Positions 16,310-24,104 of a stretch of 29,148 nucleotides of DNA are shown here, piece by piece (the first letter of the stretch is position 1; every line of letters starts with the position of its first letter). Origin of the DNA: an uncultured Mollicutes bacterium (GTDB lineage Bacteria; Bacillota_I; Bacilli_A; RFN20; CAG-826); assembly GCA_900542595.1 (NCBI GenBank), contig UQOB01000007.1:1-29148 (forward strand), written 5' to 3'. The notes beneath the pieces were generated by a model that did not search any database, was not told the origin of the DNA, and saw only the letters and a list, made by a program, of their open reading frames with translations. Position numbers and translations under genes: made by a program.

Positions 16310-17647
16310 TTACTTTAAGATAACTTCCACCAAACTGGTGTTATAAATCGGGGTCCACTGCGAGAGTTGAATATAGATTCTTTGTCCCTCACTATCGGAG
16401 ATTAAGGGGGTGATAAACCCACCATAGAGCCCGAAATAATCCGAGGCGTTGATAACGGGATAAATATCATCATAGGGCCCGGTAATCTTGTCCGAGGCTA
16501 AAAGGACAATCGAACTGCCTTTTAAAGTCGCGACAAGGTATTTATCGAGGTATTCGCTATACATAAGGGAGGGTTCCGCTACAGCGGGATCGCAGACGTA
16601 ATAGGGTTTGGAGTTAAGTCTTTCCATACCTTCGTCACCTTTAACCCAGGTATCATCCCCCACTAAATATTCGTATTCATCACGGTTCTCAAAGTTATCG
16701 GTGGTGACTCTAAACATCACCGCTCCATCGTTTCTCCCACCCGGGATCGATAAGAAATAGATATGTTCCATATCGTTCGGATCTTGATAGGGATAGATTT
16801 GTCCAGCGTAATAGAGTTCGTCTTCAGTCCACCTTAAACTCGGTACTTCTACCCATTCGCTATAGGTATCATCAGTGGCTTTTAAGCATTGGTTGTAACT
16901 CACTAACCAACTACCCGCTACTCCCCAATAACGGATGGACATATAGAAGATATAAGCTTCTCCGTTTACGCTGATACCACCGGTGGGAATCTTAGTAACT
17001 TCCGTTCCGATGTTCTCATAGGTATCTTCTTGGTGAAGCCCTTGGGCGAAAGGCTTAATCGCTCCGATATCGTTGGTGACAACACTATCGAATTGCAGGC
17101 CGTCATAGAAGACTTTATCGCTCGTTATCGCCATAAAGTTACTATTCCAGAAGCCTTGCATGTTCGCCCCGCTGAAGGTGTCGCCATATAGGAGCATCAT
17201 TCTCCCATCGGGGAGCGCAAAGGGAATACCAAGGTCCGTGCCGTACGCTCCAGCGTTAAGCAAAATATCCGCGTTCGGGCTATCAGGTCCGGTCACATAA
17301 TCGATGACGTTATAGTAATCGACGAGTTCACTATCAATCGCGATAGCACTATCCTGCCTTTTCGCCACTTCGATTTTGACCCGAGAACCTTTGGTGACAC
17401 TATCGCCCGCTTCTAAATCATCAGCGTACCCAAGGATTCTTCCTTCGATCAGTTCGCTAGTTTTCACTTCCACTTCTTCAAAGAGAACATTCGCCCCAAC
17501 TTCGAGTTTGGCATCGCTCACTTGCATCCCATATAAATTGGGGAGAGTGAAGGAGTTAGCACTCCCCCCATCATCATTAGAATGGCAAGAAGATAAGCTA
17601 AACAGCCCTATGAGGAAGAGAGGAATTAATATCTTCTTACTATTCAT
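16310..17647 (-). CDS. Secreted DUF4185 (GH183-type) lipoprotein, proposed endo-D-arabinanase
   Basis: The 445-aa protein starts with a lipoprotein signal peptide ending in the lipobox LSSC (Cys21), so it should sit on the outer face of the membrane. A PASTA-like domain follows (about 32-97, LPNLYGMQVSDAKLEV). Then comes the DUF4185 propeller with TDLG (Asp138), YGDTFSG (154-160, Asp156), FWNSNF, IKPFAQGLHQ, TKIPTGG, IRYWG, GQIYPY, EPSLMY (Glu358) and SQWTPIYNTSL. All these motifs are shared with its cytoplasmic paralogue. The family includes endo-acting D-arabinanases (GH183). I infer that it makes the first cuts in an external polymer. It starts 2 bases after the surface-protein stop, with only a weak ribosome-binding site. 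Confidence 0.84.
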   Translation of the reverse strand: MNSKKILIPLFLIGLFSLSSCHSNDDGGSANSFTLPNLYGMQVSDAKLEVGANVLFEEVEVKTSELIEGRILGYADDLEAGDSVTKGSRVKIEVAKRQDSAIAIDSELVDYYNVIDYVTGPDSPNADILLNAGAYGTDLGIPFALPDGRMMLLYGDTFSGANMQGFWNSNFMAITSDKVFYDGLQFDSVVTNDIGAIKPFAQGLHQEDTYENIGTEVTKIPTGGISVNGEAYIFYMSIRYWGVAGSWLVSYNQCLKATDDTYSEWVEVPSLRWTEDELYYAGQIYPYQDPNDMEHIYFLSIPGGRNDGAVMFRVTTDNFENRDEYEYLVGDDTWVKGDEGMERLNSKPYYVCDPAVAEPSLMYSEYLDKYLVATLKGSSIVLLASDKITGPYDDIYPVINASDYFGLYGGFITPLISDSEGQRIYIQLSQWTPIYNTSLVEVILK

Positions 17648-17649
17648 AA

Positions 17650-19710
17650 TTACTTACTCACTTTCTTTCCTTTATTTCGGATGAAGAAAATATAGATGAG
17701 GACTAGCGCGATAATGACGATAGCCACCCCACCGACCGTTAAGCCGATGATTAAACCAAGGTTATCATTCCCACCATCACTAGGTTCAACTGGTGTAGTT
17801 CCATCGGCTAAAACAGTGACGATGATGTCATCAGTTTTCCCGTTACTGGAAGTAACAGTGATTCGCGTGCTGCCTTCTTTTAAAGCGGTGACTTCCCCGG
17901 TAGCGCTGACGCTAGCGACAGTCGGATCACTACTTTCCCAGGTTAAGGTCTTATCTTCCGCGTCAGTCGGGGCAATTGTCGCAGTTAACTGGACCTTTTC
18001 CCCAACTTTTAACTCTTGGTCACCTTCATTGATGGTGACGCTGGTGACACTAACGGTCGGCGCTTCATCGCTTAAATACCGCATTTCGACGTTATCTAAG
18101 TAGAAGTAATCGCCTTCCGCTAAAGGAGTGATGAGCCAACGGACACTGTTCCATTGAACTTTATCCATCGTAACTTGGAAATCGACGGTCACTCTGGTGT
18201 AGCCGTTAGCTAAAGCTTCCGTTTTAATCGGGTACGGAATCGTTTCATGACCGCTGGTATTCTTGTACGTGTCATCGAAGCCTAAACGCTTGAAGTCGAC
18301 GGAATAATACGGGGTATTCGCCCCACCGACGAAACATTGATAGATTTCCATGTAATCTTCGGGGTCTTGACTGATTTCTAATTTATAGTCGTACCGAAGT
18401 CTAATTAAATCACCGACCGCGATAGTGTCGGGGGTCATTAAGAACATCGAAGAATAAGCGTGAGTATCAGAAGCATCGCTCCGCCCAATTCTCGCAACTT
18501 TGTTTCCGTTATCGTCGACGATTTGTCCTGGGGTATCTAAAGCGACACTTCCCCAAGCCCCTTCAAGCTGGGTTTCACTCATGACGGTTCCGGCATCAAA
18601 AGCTTCAAAGTCCCCATTGACGACTTGGTTCTCCCCTTCGTAATAGGTCTTATCAGGATCGAAAACAGAGACATAAGTCGGACGGATACCGATCATATTG
18701 AGTTCTAAGGGTGTTGTGCCTTCATATTCCAGTTGCACTTTTTCGGCTTTTCCGTAAACCCCACTAGCGGGTGTGTATTCCGCAGTAAAGAGATTATCTT
18801 TGATAGTAGAAGCATCGTCTAAGATACTGATGGTATCTAAGGACATACCTTCACTATCGAGGACGTTAAGGGTTAATTTAGCACCGCTTACGATTTCACT
18901 TAAGAAACCGATATCAATTTGATACTTATCTTCATCTAAACCATCGATGACCGCCCCGTAAATCCCATCATTATTGATAGTGACTTTATTGATCCCTAAA
19001 GCAGCATTTTGCCCATAGATGCCGTTATCATTCGGGGTCATGGTCAACTGACTATCCGACGAATATTCAAGGAAACCTTCAAAATCCCCGCCGGTGATGA
19101 TGTTTTCAGTCGTCCCTTCCTTTACTAACGAAAGATTATCGAGATAGATTGTCGCATTACTGACGTTCATCCAAACTTGAAGCGAGTCATAGGTTTGACT
19201 GGCATCAAAAGTTCTGACGGTTGTTGCTTTCTTCCACCCATCTTCAAGATCAGTGAAAGTAACATTTTGGTTTTGGTTCGGGTCCATGATGTTCGTCTCT
19301 GGGAGCCGATTCCCAAGGGAAGGACACCAGAAAGCAAAGCCGATGTTATCGGTTGTTCCTTCGACTTTATAATCGAAAGAGAAAGTATAAGTCGCTCCGC
19401 TTTCGATGGTTAAAAGTTTGAAGAAACTCGAAAAGCCTGCCCCACTAGCTCTCACAATAGTGTTACCATTATCATTGAAGGCAACGGGGGGTATATCCGC
19501 ACCAATCACGCCAAAACCGGCTACCACACCTTCACTTGGCGCGACACTTGGAAAGACATATTCCCCGGCGCTTAAAGAAAAGTCGCCATTCGGAAATATA
19601 TTCTCCCCATAGATCAGAGCGGGATCATCGTGAGCGAATGTGAAGGAACTGAGGCTCAGTCCTACCACTAGTGTCGCAACTACTCCCGCTAATTTTTTGA
19701 GCTTCTGCAT
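17650..19710 (-). CDS. Membrane-anchored surface protein with three CBM4/9-like modules and a Big_2 domain
   Basis: The 686-aa protein has a signal peptide (cleavage probably after Ala26) and three jelly-roll-like modules at about 36-197, 202-345 and 360-546. Each opens with a motif of the NGDFE type (FPNGDFS, ITGGDFE, VVNGDFE), the usual start of CBM_4_9 carbohydrate-binding domains. A bacterial Ig-like (Big_2) domain spans about 552-634, with LTWESSDPTVASVSATGEVTAL. A proline/glycine linker, a membrane helix (about 651-676) and a basic tail (NKGKKVSK) end it, without an LPXTG sorting signal. I see no catalytic domain. Between the importer genes and two glycan hydrolases, it probably holds the polymer at the cell surface, like SusE/F in Bacteroidetes. 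A perfect AGGAGG lies 7 bases before the ATG. Confidence 0.8.
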   Translation of the reverse strand: MQKLKKLAGVVATLVVGLSLSSFTFAHDDPALIYGENIFPNGDFSLSAGEYVFPSVAPSEGVVAGFGVIGADIPPVAFNDNGNTIVRASGAGFSSFFKLLTIESGATYTFSFDYKVEGTTDNIGFAFWCPSLGNRLPETNIMDPNQNQNVTFTDLEDGWKKATTVRTFDASQTYDSLQVWMNVSNATIYLDNLSLVKEGTTENIITGGDFEGFLEYSSDSQLTMTPNDNGIYGQNAALGINKVTINNDGIYGAVIDGLDEDKYQIDIGFLSEIVSGAKLTLNVLDSEGMSLDTISILDDASTIKDNLFTAEYTPASGVYGKAEKVQLEYEGTTPLELNMIGIRPTYVSVFDPDKTYYEGENQVVNGDFEAFDAGTVMSETQLEGAWGSVALDTPGQIVDDNGNKVARIGRSDASDTHAYSSMFLMTPDTIAVGDLIRLRYDYKLEISQDPEDYMEIYQCFVGGANTPYYSVDFKRLGFDDTYKNTSGHETIPYPIKTEALANGYTRVTVDFQVTMDKVQWNSVRWLITPLAEGDYFYLDNVEMRYLSDEAPTVSVTSVTINEGDQELKVGEKVQLTATIAPTDAEDKTLTWESSDPTVASVSATGEVTALKEGSTRITVTSSNGKTDDIIVTVLADGTTPVEPSDGGNDNLGLIIGLTVGGVAIVIIALVLIYIFFIRNKGKKVSK

Positions 19711-19741
19711 AAGTAATCCTCCTATCTTGCAAAAACTTTCT

Positions 19742-20785
19742 TTATAAAGGCAACCGCTCCTCGACCGGTAAAATCGTACTCACTTCTTGGCTGGGCTCGT
19801 CAAGATAGAAATACGCCGTTGAAGAGACGTCATCGTTCCGGTGGTTATCATGCCCCGTTTCGATTGTCACCTTAAGAGACTTTTTAAAAGTGATGGGATC
19901 AAGGATGTGGTAACGGTAATAGGTAATCTTCCCTTTCCAGTTACTCTCCCCACCCAAAATGATTCCATGATATGGAGCGTTATAAACCTGGGTTGGGCAC
20001 CAAGCGGTATTGAAATAATCTTCTGTGCCAGTCCCTTGAAGAGAGGGAAGTTTTTCTCCGTCGATAAAGATCATATCGTCCCCTTCCCCGGGCCAATCCC
20101 AGCTAGTTTCTTTATTGAAGTTATCAATATTTAAATGGCAACCGACGTAATGCCCTCTTCCTTTAACATCTAAGAGAACATAGTTATTTTTTCCGTCAAT
20201 ATTGTTTCCTTCGAATAAAAATTCATGACGCGTTTTATAAACAGAATAATCGAAATCTTTCTTCGGTAATTTTCGATTCCATCTCGCATGGAAATAGAGG
20301 ATTTCTTCATTGAACTCTCTTTCTTCATAATCGATATAGAAATAGAGCATGAGAGTTTGCTTCCCTTCATTAGTTACTTCGATCTTAGCCGCTTTTTTAA
20401 AGGGCATCGGGAAGAAACAGTTAAAACCTTTTCCGTTCTCAGGGGACATCTGGAGAGGTGCACTGACAAAGTTCTTACACATTGCGTGCCCCATCCCAAA
20501 GAAATCACCTAAGGGAACTAAAACTTGAGGGACAACAGAGTCTTCCCAATAGATCTTTAAAAGAACCTTTCGTAAGACATCCTTTTCTTCTTTATCCCCT
20601 TCATTTAGTTCGGTCATCCAGATATGTTCAATTAGACCGCTGGTATGGACATCAAAGATAGTCTTTGTTTCTCCGGGTTTAATGTAGATTCGGTCATCAT
20701 TTCCCCCGGTTTTATCGAAAGAGGAAGCCCGTTTTCTTATTCCCTCATTCGGAAGGAAGATATTAGATAAATCATGAGTTTTCAT
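19742..20785 (-). CDS. DUF2961 glycoside hydrolase family 172, proposed exo-D-arabinofuranosidase
   Basis: The 347-aa sequence fits the DUF2961/GH172 family: RASSFDKTGGNDD (19-31), HIWMT (54-58), PLGDFFGMGH (91-100), FNCFFPMPFKKAA (121-133), FHARWNRKLP and GTGTEDYF (251-258). Glu234 in WPGEGDD and Glu255 in GTGTEDY are 21 residues apart, the same spacing I recall for the catalytic pair Glu270/Glu291 of the Bifidobacterium GH172 alpha-D-fructofuranosidase. GH172 enzymes release D-arabinofuranose or D-fructofuranose from chain ends. There is no signal peptide, so it should act in the cytoplasm on imported oligosaccharides. AGGAG lies 9 bases before the ATG, and the gene follows the permease stop by 1 base. 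Confidence 0.88.
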   Translation of the reverse strand: MKTHDLSNIFLPNEGIRKRASSFDKTGGNDDRIYIKPGETKTIFDVHTSGLIEHIWMTELNEGDKEEKDVLRKVLLKIYWEDSVVPQVLVPLGDFFGMGHAMCKNFVSAPLQMSPENGKGFNCFFPMPFKKAAKIEVTNEGKQTLMLYFYIDYEEREFNEEILYFHARWNRKLPKKDFDYSVYKTRHEFLFEGNNIDGKNNYVLLDVKGRGHYVGCHLNIDNFNKETSWDWPGEGDDMIFIDGEKLPSLQGTGTEDYFNTAWCPTQVYNAPYHGIILGGESNWKGKITYYRYHILDPITFKKSLKVTIETGHDNHRNDDVSSTAYFYLDEPSQEVSTILPVEERLPL

Positions 20786-20786
20786 A

Positions 20787-21677
20787 TTACTTGACTCCTG
20801 TTAATGCGATGCCGTCACGGATGAAACGTTGGACGATGAAGAAGACGACAACAGCTGGAAGAATCGCGATGAAACTGGCAGCTAGAACCGCTCCATAACC
20901 CAAGGTGGAACTATCCCCATACAAGGAATTGATGAGGGTCATGATCTGGGTTAAACCTTTGTGCTCCGTATCGATAGTCAAAGTTGGCCATAAGTAAGAG
21001 TTAAAATATCCGATAAAGGTACCTGCTCCCATGATCACCATCGGGGTGATGGAATTTGGGAGATAGATCTTAAAGAAGATTTGGATGCTGTTACAGCCAT
21101 CCACTCTCGCGGCTTCGTCATAGTCTTTAGGAAAACCTAAATAGAATTGTCTAAAAAAGAAGATGTTATACGCATTAGCGACCCCCGGAATCACTAAGAC
21201 CCAGATGGTGTTCATCATGTTTAAAGAGCTGACGACCGATATTGATGTTAAGAGAATCGTGATATTTGGGATAAACATCGTCGAGATAATAATCACGAAG
21301 AGGGTCTTCTTAAGTGGGAAGTTTAATCTCGCGAAAGCGTAGCCCGCTATCGAGTTAACGAAGAGGGAGAAGGCCATCCCAAGGAAAGCTACTAGTAAGG
21401 TCATCCCGAAGCTTTGAAGGAAGTTCACCCCTACTGTCGTGTATTGCAGATAGAACAATCTTGAAAAGTTATCGATCGTCCATACCTGAGGAAAGACATG
21501 GAAATCTAAAGAGAAGATTTCTTGCCGTCCCTTAAACATCGAGATAACCATGAAGAATAAGGGGACAAAGAGGAAGAAAAGAACGAGAATGACAATGATA
21601 TAAAGACCAGTCTTAATCAGAGCGTTATTGATTTGTCTCTGACGATGGGCTTTTGTTCGACTATCGGACTTTGCCAT
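20787..21677 (-). CDS. CUT1 sugar ABC transporter permease, MalG type
   Basis: This is the second membrane subunit of the importer. It has a cytoplasmic basic N-terminus and six predicted membrane segments, the first near residues 21-47 (IVILVLFFLFVPLFFMVISM). The EAA loop that docks the ATPase is present as DEAARVDGCNSIQIFFKIYLP. It ends in GIALTGVK, typical of MalG-type permeases. I use the ATG at 21677 (296 aa), 17 bases inside the previous gene, because AAAGGAG precedes it by 9 bases. The ATG at 21701 has no ribosome-binding site. A two-permease CUT1 system normally imports di- and oligosaccharides, which fits the cytoplasmic hydrolases downstream. Confidence 0.93.
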   Translation of the reverse strand: MAKSDSRTKAHRQRQINNALIKTGLYIIVILVLFFLFVPLFFMVISMFKGRQEIFSLDFHVFPQVWTIDNFSRLFYLQYTTVGVNFLQSFGMTLLVAFLGMAFSLFVNSIAGYAFARLNFPLKKTLFVIIISTMFIPNITILLTSISVVSSLNMMNTIWVLVIPGVANAYNIFFFRQFYLGFPKDYDEAARVDGCNSIQIFFKIYLPNSITPMVIMGAGTFIGYFNSYLWPTLTIDTEHKGLTQIMTLINSLYGDSSTLGYGAVLAASFIAILPAVVVFFIVQRFIRDGIALTGVK

Positions 21678-22590
21678 GGACTTTCTCTCCTTTCCTTGCA
21701 TTGGTTAAATCAAATACAATCGCGTTTATGCCCCCGATGAACAGCATGATTAGGATAGAGGATGCTAAGATTTCGCTTTGGGAAACGTTACCGTTAGCTC
21801 TCGCGTGGATGAGGTACAAAACCGGCGTCATCGTGGCGTTCACCGGTTGACCATTAGTCATGATCATCGGGATTTCAAACATCTGAAGATTAGCGGTCAC
21901 CAAGGTGACGATAATCAAGACGAAATAGTTCTTAAGTTGCGGTAAAACGATATACCAAGTGGTCTTAAAGAACCCCGCTCCATCCACTTCCGCGGCTTCG
22001 TAATAATCCTTAGGAATATTGATTAAACCGGAATAGAAGATGAGGGTCGTATAGCCGCAGCCAACCCAGATAGTAGGCACGATAATCGCGACGTACGCCC
22101 AGAACTCATTCATCGTGAATGAGATCGGATCAGCATTAAACCAATCGCCTAAAATGCCATTAATTATCCCACCGTTATAATAGGTTAAGAGGGTAAAGAT
22201 ACAGCCGACAACAATCCCGCTAAAGAGATACGGGAGATAAATGATGGTTCTCACAAAGACCCCGAATTTGTTCTTAATCCTCACCAATACATTAGCGAAG
22301 ATAAACGCTAATAAGACTTGGAGAACCACCACAAATAAGGTCATGATGCATACATTACCTAGCGCCTTAAGAAATTCTTTGTTTTGGAAGACTTTCGCAT
22401 AGTTTTCAAAACCCGCAAAGACCGCTTCGTTGGGTCCACTTTCAAAATAGAAGAAGGACCGGTAAAGGGACATGAATAAGGGAGTGATGACAAAGATGAT
22501 AAGGAGGATTAAAGCTGGAGCAATGAGGAGTAGTCCGCAGACTTTCTCCTCCTTTTTCCTATCTTTGGGTAACAAGCGAATCTTCTTCAT
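21661..22590 (-). CDS. CUT1 sugar ABC transporter permease, MalF type
   Basis: This is the first membrane subunit of the importer, 309 aa. The first membrane segment is LLLIAPALILLIIFVITPLF (about 20-39), followed by the typical SLYRSFF. Five further segments follow. The EAA loop reads YEAAEVDGAGFFKTTWYIVLPQLK. It lacks the large periplasmic P2 insertion of enterobacterial MalF, as usual in Gram-positives. It starts 9 bases after the binding-protein stop, with no strong ribosome-binding site. No ATPase gene occurs in the operon, so the pair probably uses a shared MsmK/UgpC-type ATPase encoded elsewhere. Confidence 0.93.
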   Translation of the reverse strand: MKKIRLLPKDRKKEEKVCGLLLIAPALILLIIFVITPLFMSLYRSFFYFESGPNEAVFAGFENYAKVFQNKEFLKALGNVCIMTLFVVVLQVLLAFIFANVLVRIKNKFGVFVRTIIYLPYLFSGIVVGCIFTLLTYYNGGIINGILGDWFNADPISFTMNEFWAYVAIIVPTIWVGCGYTTLIFYSGLINIPKDYYEAAEVDGAGFFKTTWYIVLPQLKNYFVLIIVTLVTANLQMFEIPMIMTNGQPVNATMTPVLYLIHARANGNVSQSEILASSILIMLFIGGINAIVFDLTNARKGEKVHGKVR

Positions 22591-22599
22591 ATTAGATGC

Positions 22600-23970
22600 T
22601 TACTTTCTCGGATTGTTATTAGCTAGGTTGTCTCTCGCGATGATGTTAGTAACTTCGGCGTGGCAGTCCGCTACCGCTTTATCGATATTGGTGCCCATCG
22701 CAGCCTCTTCGAGTAAACCTTCGACTGAAACAGAGATATCCCAACTATATATCGGTTCTAAGACCGCTCGGGAAGCGACATAATTAACCACTTCATACCA
22801 TTCTTTTGGGATTCTCGTTTCCGTCTTTACTTGTTCATCTAAGATAGCTTGAACAGACTTCCGAGGAGAAACTTTGGAATAATAAGCTCTTGTAAAATAA
22901 TCAACAGTTTGAGCGGTATCTTCAGCGGTTAAGAATTTGATGACTTCCGCGGCTTTTTCAACGTCCTCACATTCGCTAGAAATCACGTAGACCCAGCCAC
23001 CATTGGTCGCGGTCACTTTGTCTTGATTCCCGTCGAACGTCGGCATGACGGCAAAACCGATATCATCGATTAAATCCGGATATTGGTTAGCGATGCTAGA
23101 GATGGACCAGCTTCCGCAGGTGGTCATGACGGCTTTCCCGTCGCAGACATCAAAGACGGATTCCGTATAATCACCGCTGGAAAGAGGAACATAACCATTG
23201 CCGTATAGTTGTTGCCAGACTTCCGCTAATTGGCGGTATCCGGGTTCTTGGATTCTTGAGGTTGTCCAGTCATCGGTGATAGCAAGGCCACCCGTCGCCG
23301 CGTGCTGCATACCCCAGGTTCCCCAAGCACAAGCGACACCAGTTGGAACACCGAAAGGATAAACATTTCTCTTCCCTTCATTGACCAGGTTAGTTTTGAT
23401 CGTTTTACATAAATCTAAGAAATCGCTCCACTTGGTGGGAATTTCGGTAGTATTGCCGTAAGTTTGTAATAAATCCTTCCGGTAGGCGATGATGGTCGAA
23501 GGCTCCATGACGATGGGGAAACCATAATATTTCCCGTCGTACTTCACCCCTTCCGTCGCGGTGTCCGTTAAATCGTTCCAGATATCATCGCTAAAGTATT
23601 CGGTGATATCGATGGCTCTACCCGCTTTGATTTCTTTATATAAGTTTCCGTAGCTGACAGTATAGATGTCCGGAACGCTATCTGATTCATAGGCACCTCT
23701 GATTAAATCATCAAAAGAATTTGAATCAATATAGGTTTGGGTAAGTTGAATGCCGTCATTTAAATCGTCATTAAATAACTTTCTTTGATCGATGTTGATA
23801 CGGTTCTCCCATTCTTCGAAGTCCATCATCCACATCGTGATATTTGTCGCGTTCGCTTCGATTTGTTCACTCTTACTGTCGATGACGATGTCATCGGGCG
23901 GTTCACAAGCGGCTAATACCGATAGAGCGCCAGTGATTAAAAGGATAGGTAAAACATAGGATTTCTTCAT
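22600..23970 (-). CDS. Sugar ABC transporter substrate-binding lipoprotein (family 1)
   Basis: The 456-aa protein has a lipoprotein signal with lipobox LAAC (Cys22) and then a family-1 extracellular solute-binding fold. Landmarks include ITMWMMDFEEW near the mature N-terminus, VPDIYTVSYGNLYKEIKAGRAIDITEYF, the YDGKYYGFPIVMEPSTIIAYRKDLL segment and GKAVMTTCGSWSISSIANQYP. This class feeds CUT1 importers with oligosaccharides. GGAGG lies 7 bases before the ATG. It is the first gene of the operon, so the highest expression is expected here. The ligand is inferred from the downstream enzymes to be a D-arabinofuranose oligosaccharide. Confidence 0.93.
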   Translation of the reverse strand: MKKSYVLPILLITGALSVLAACEPPDDIVIDSKSEQIEANATNITMWMMDFEEWENRINIDQRKLFNDDLNDGIQLTQTYIDSNSFDDLIRGAYESDSVPDIYTVSYGNLYKEIKAGRAIDITEYFSDDIWNDLTDTATEGVKYDGKYYGFPIVMEPSTIIAYRKDLLQTYGNTTEIPTKWSDFLDLCKTIKTNLVNEGKRNVYPFGVPTGVACAWGTWGMQHAATGGLAITDDWTTSRIQEPGYRQLAEVWQQLYGNGYVPLSSGDYTESVFDVCDGKAVMTTCGSWSISSIANQYPDLIDDIGFAVMPTFDGNQDKVTATNGGWVYVISSECEDVEKAAEVIKFLTAEDTAQTVDYFTRAYYSKVSPRKSVQAILDEQVKTETRIPKEWYEVVNYVASRAVLEPIYSWDISVSVEGLLEEAAMGTNIDKAVADCHAEVTNIIARDNLANNNPRK

Positions 23971-24044
23971 AAATTTCCTCCATTCTTTCCTTGTCTTTAT
24001 TATCGATAACAGGGATTCTCATTCCTAGATTAAAAAAGAGGGAA

Positions 24045-24053
24045 ATCATAACA
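24045..24053 (-). promoter_or_regulatory. Extended -10 promoter of the sugar operon
   Basis: The minus strand reads TGTTATGAT (24053-24045), an extended -10 element (TGn plus TATGAT), in the 134-bp gap between the AraC gene and the operon. It predicts a start near 24038 and a leader of about 68 bases. No consensus -35 lies 17 bp upstream, which suits an activator-dependent promoter. A 10-bp palindrome, TTATCGATAA (24000-24009), lies in the predicted leader. Confidence 0.5.
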
Positions 24054-24068
24054 AAAATTTTGTAAACA

Positions 24069-24080
24069 CATATTTGTATG
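24069..24080. promoter_or_regulatory. Candidate operator: CATA/TATG inverted repeat
   Basis: CATATTTGTATG is an inverted repeat (CATA-4-TATG) located about 16 bp upstream of the extended -10, where an activator touching the -35 region would sit. The adjacent AraC-type regulator is the obvious candidate binder. AraC proteins more often bind direct repeats, so the assignment is weak. Confidence 0.25.
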
Positions 24081-24104
24081 CCCTTACATCGCTATTTTTA
24101 ATAA

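Larger units (their letters stand above)
13536..23970 (-). other. Candidate D-arabinan utilisation operon
   Basis: Nine genes run in one direction with gaps or overlaps of 9, -17, 1, 31, 2, 9, -8 and 4 bases: binding lipoprotein, two permeases, DUF2961/GH172, CBM-type surface protein, DUF4185/GH183 lipoprotein, cytoplasmic DUF4185/GH183, SIS isomerase and PfkB kinase. A single promoter upstream of 23970 and an AraC regulator next to it are the only obvious control elements. Family knowledge links GH183 and GH172 to D-arabinan, and the isomerase has arabinose-5-phosphate isomerase residues. The combined pathway is inference from these parts. Confidence 0.7.
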
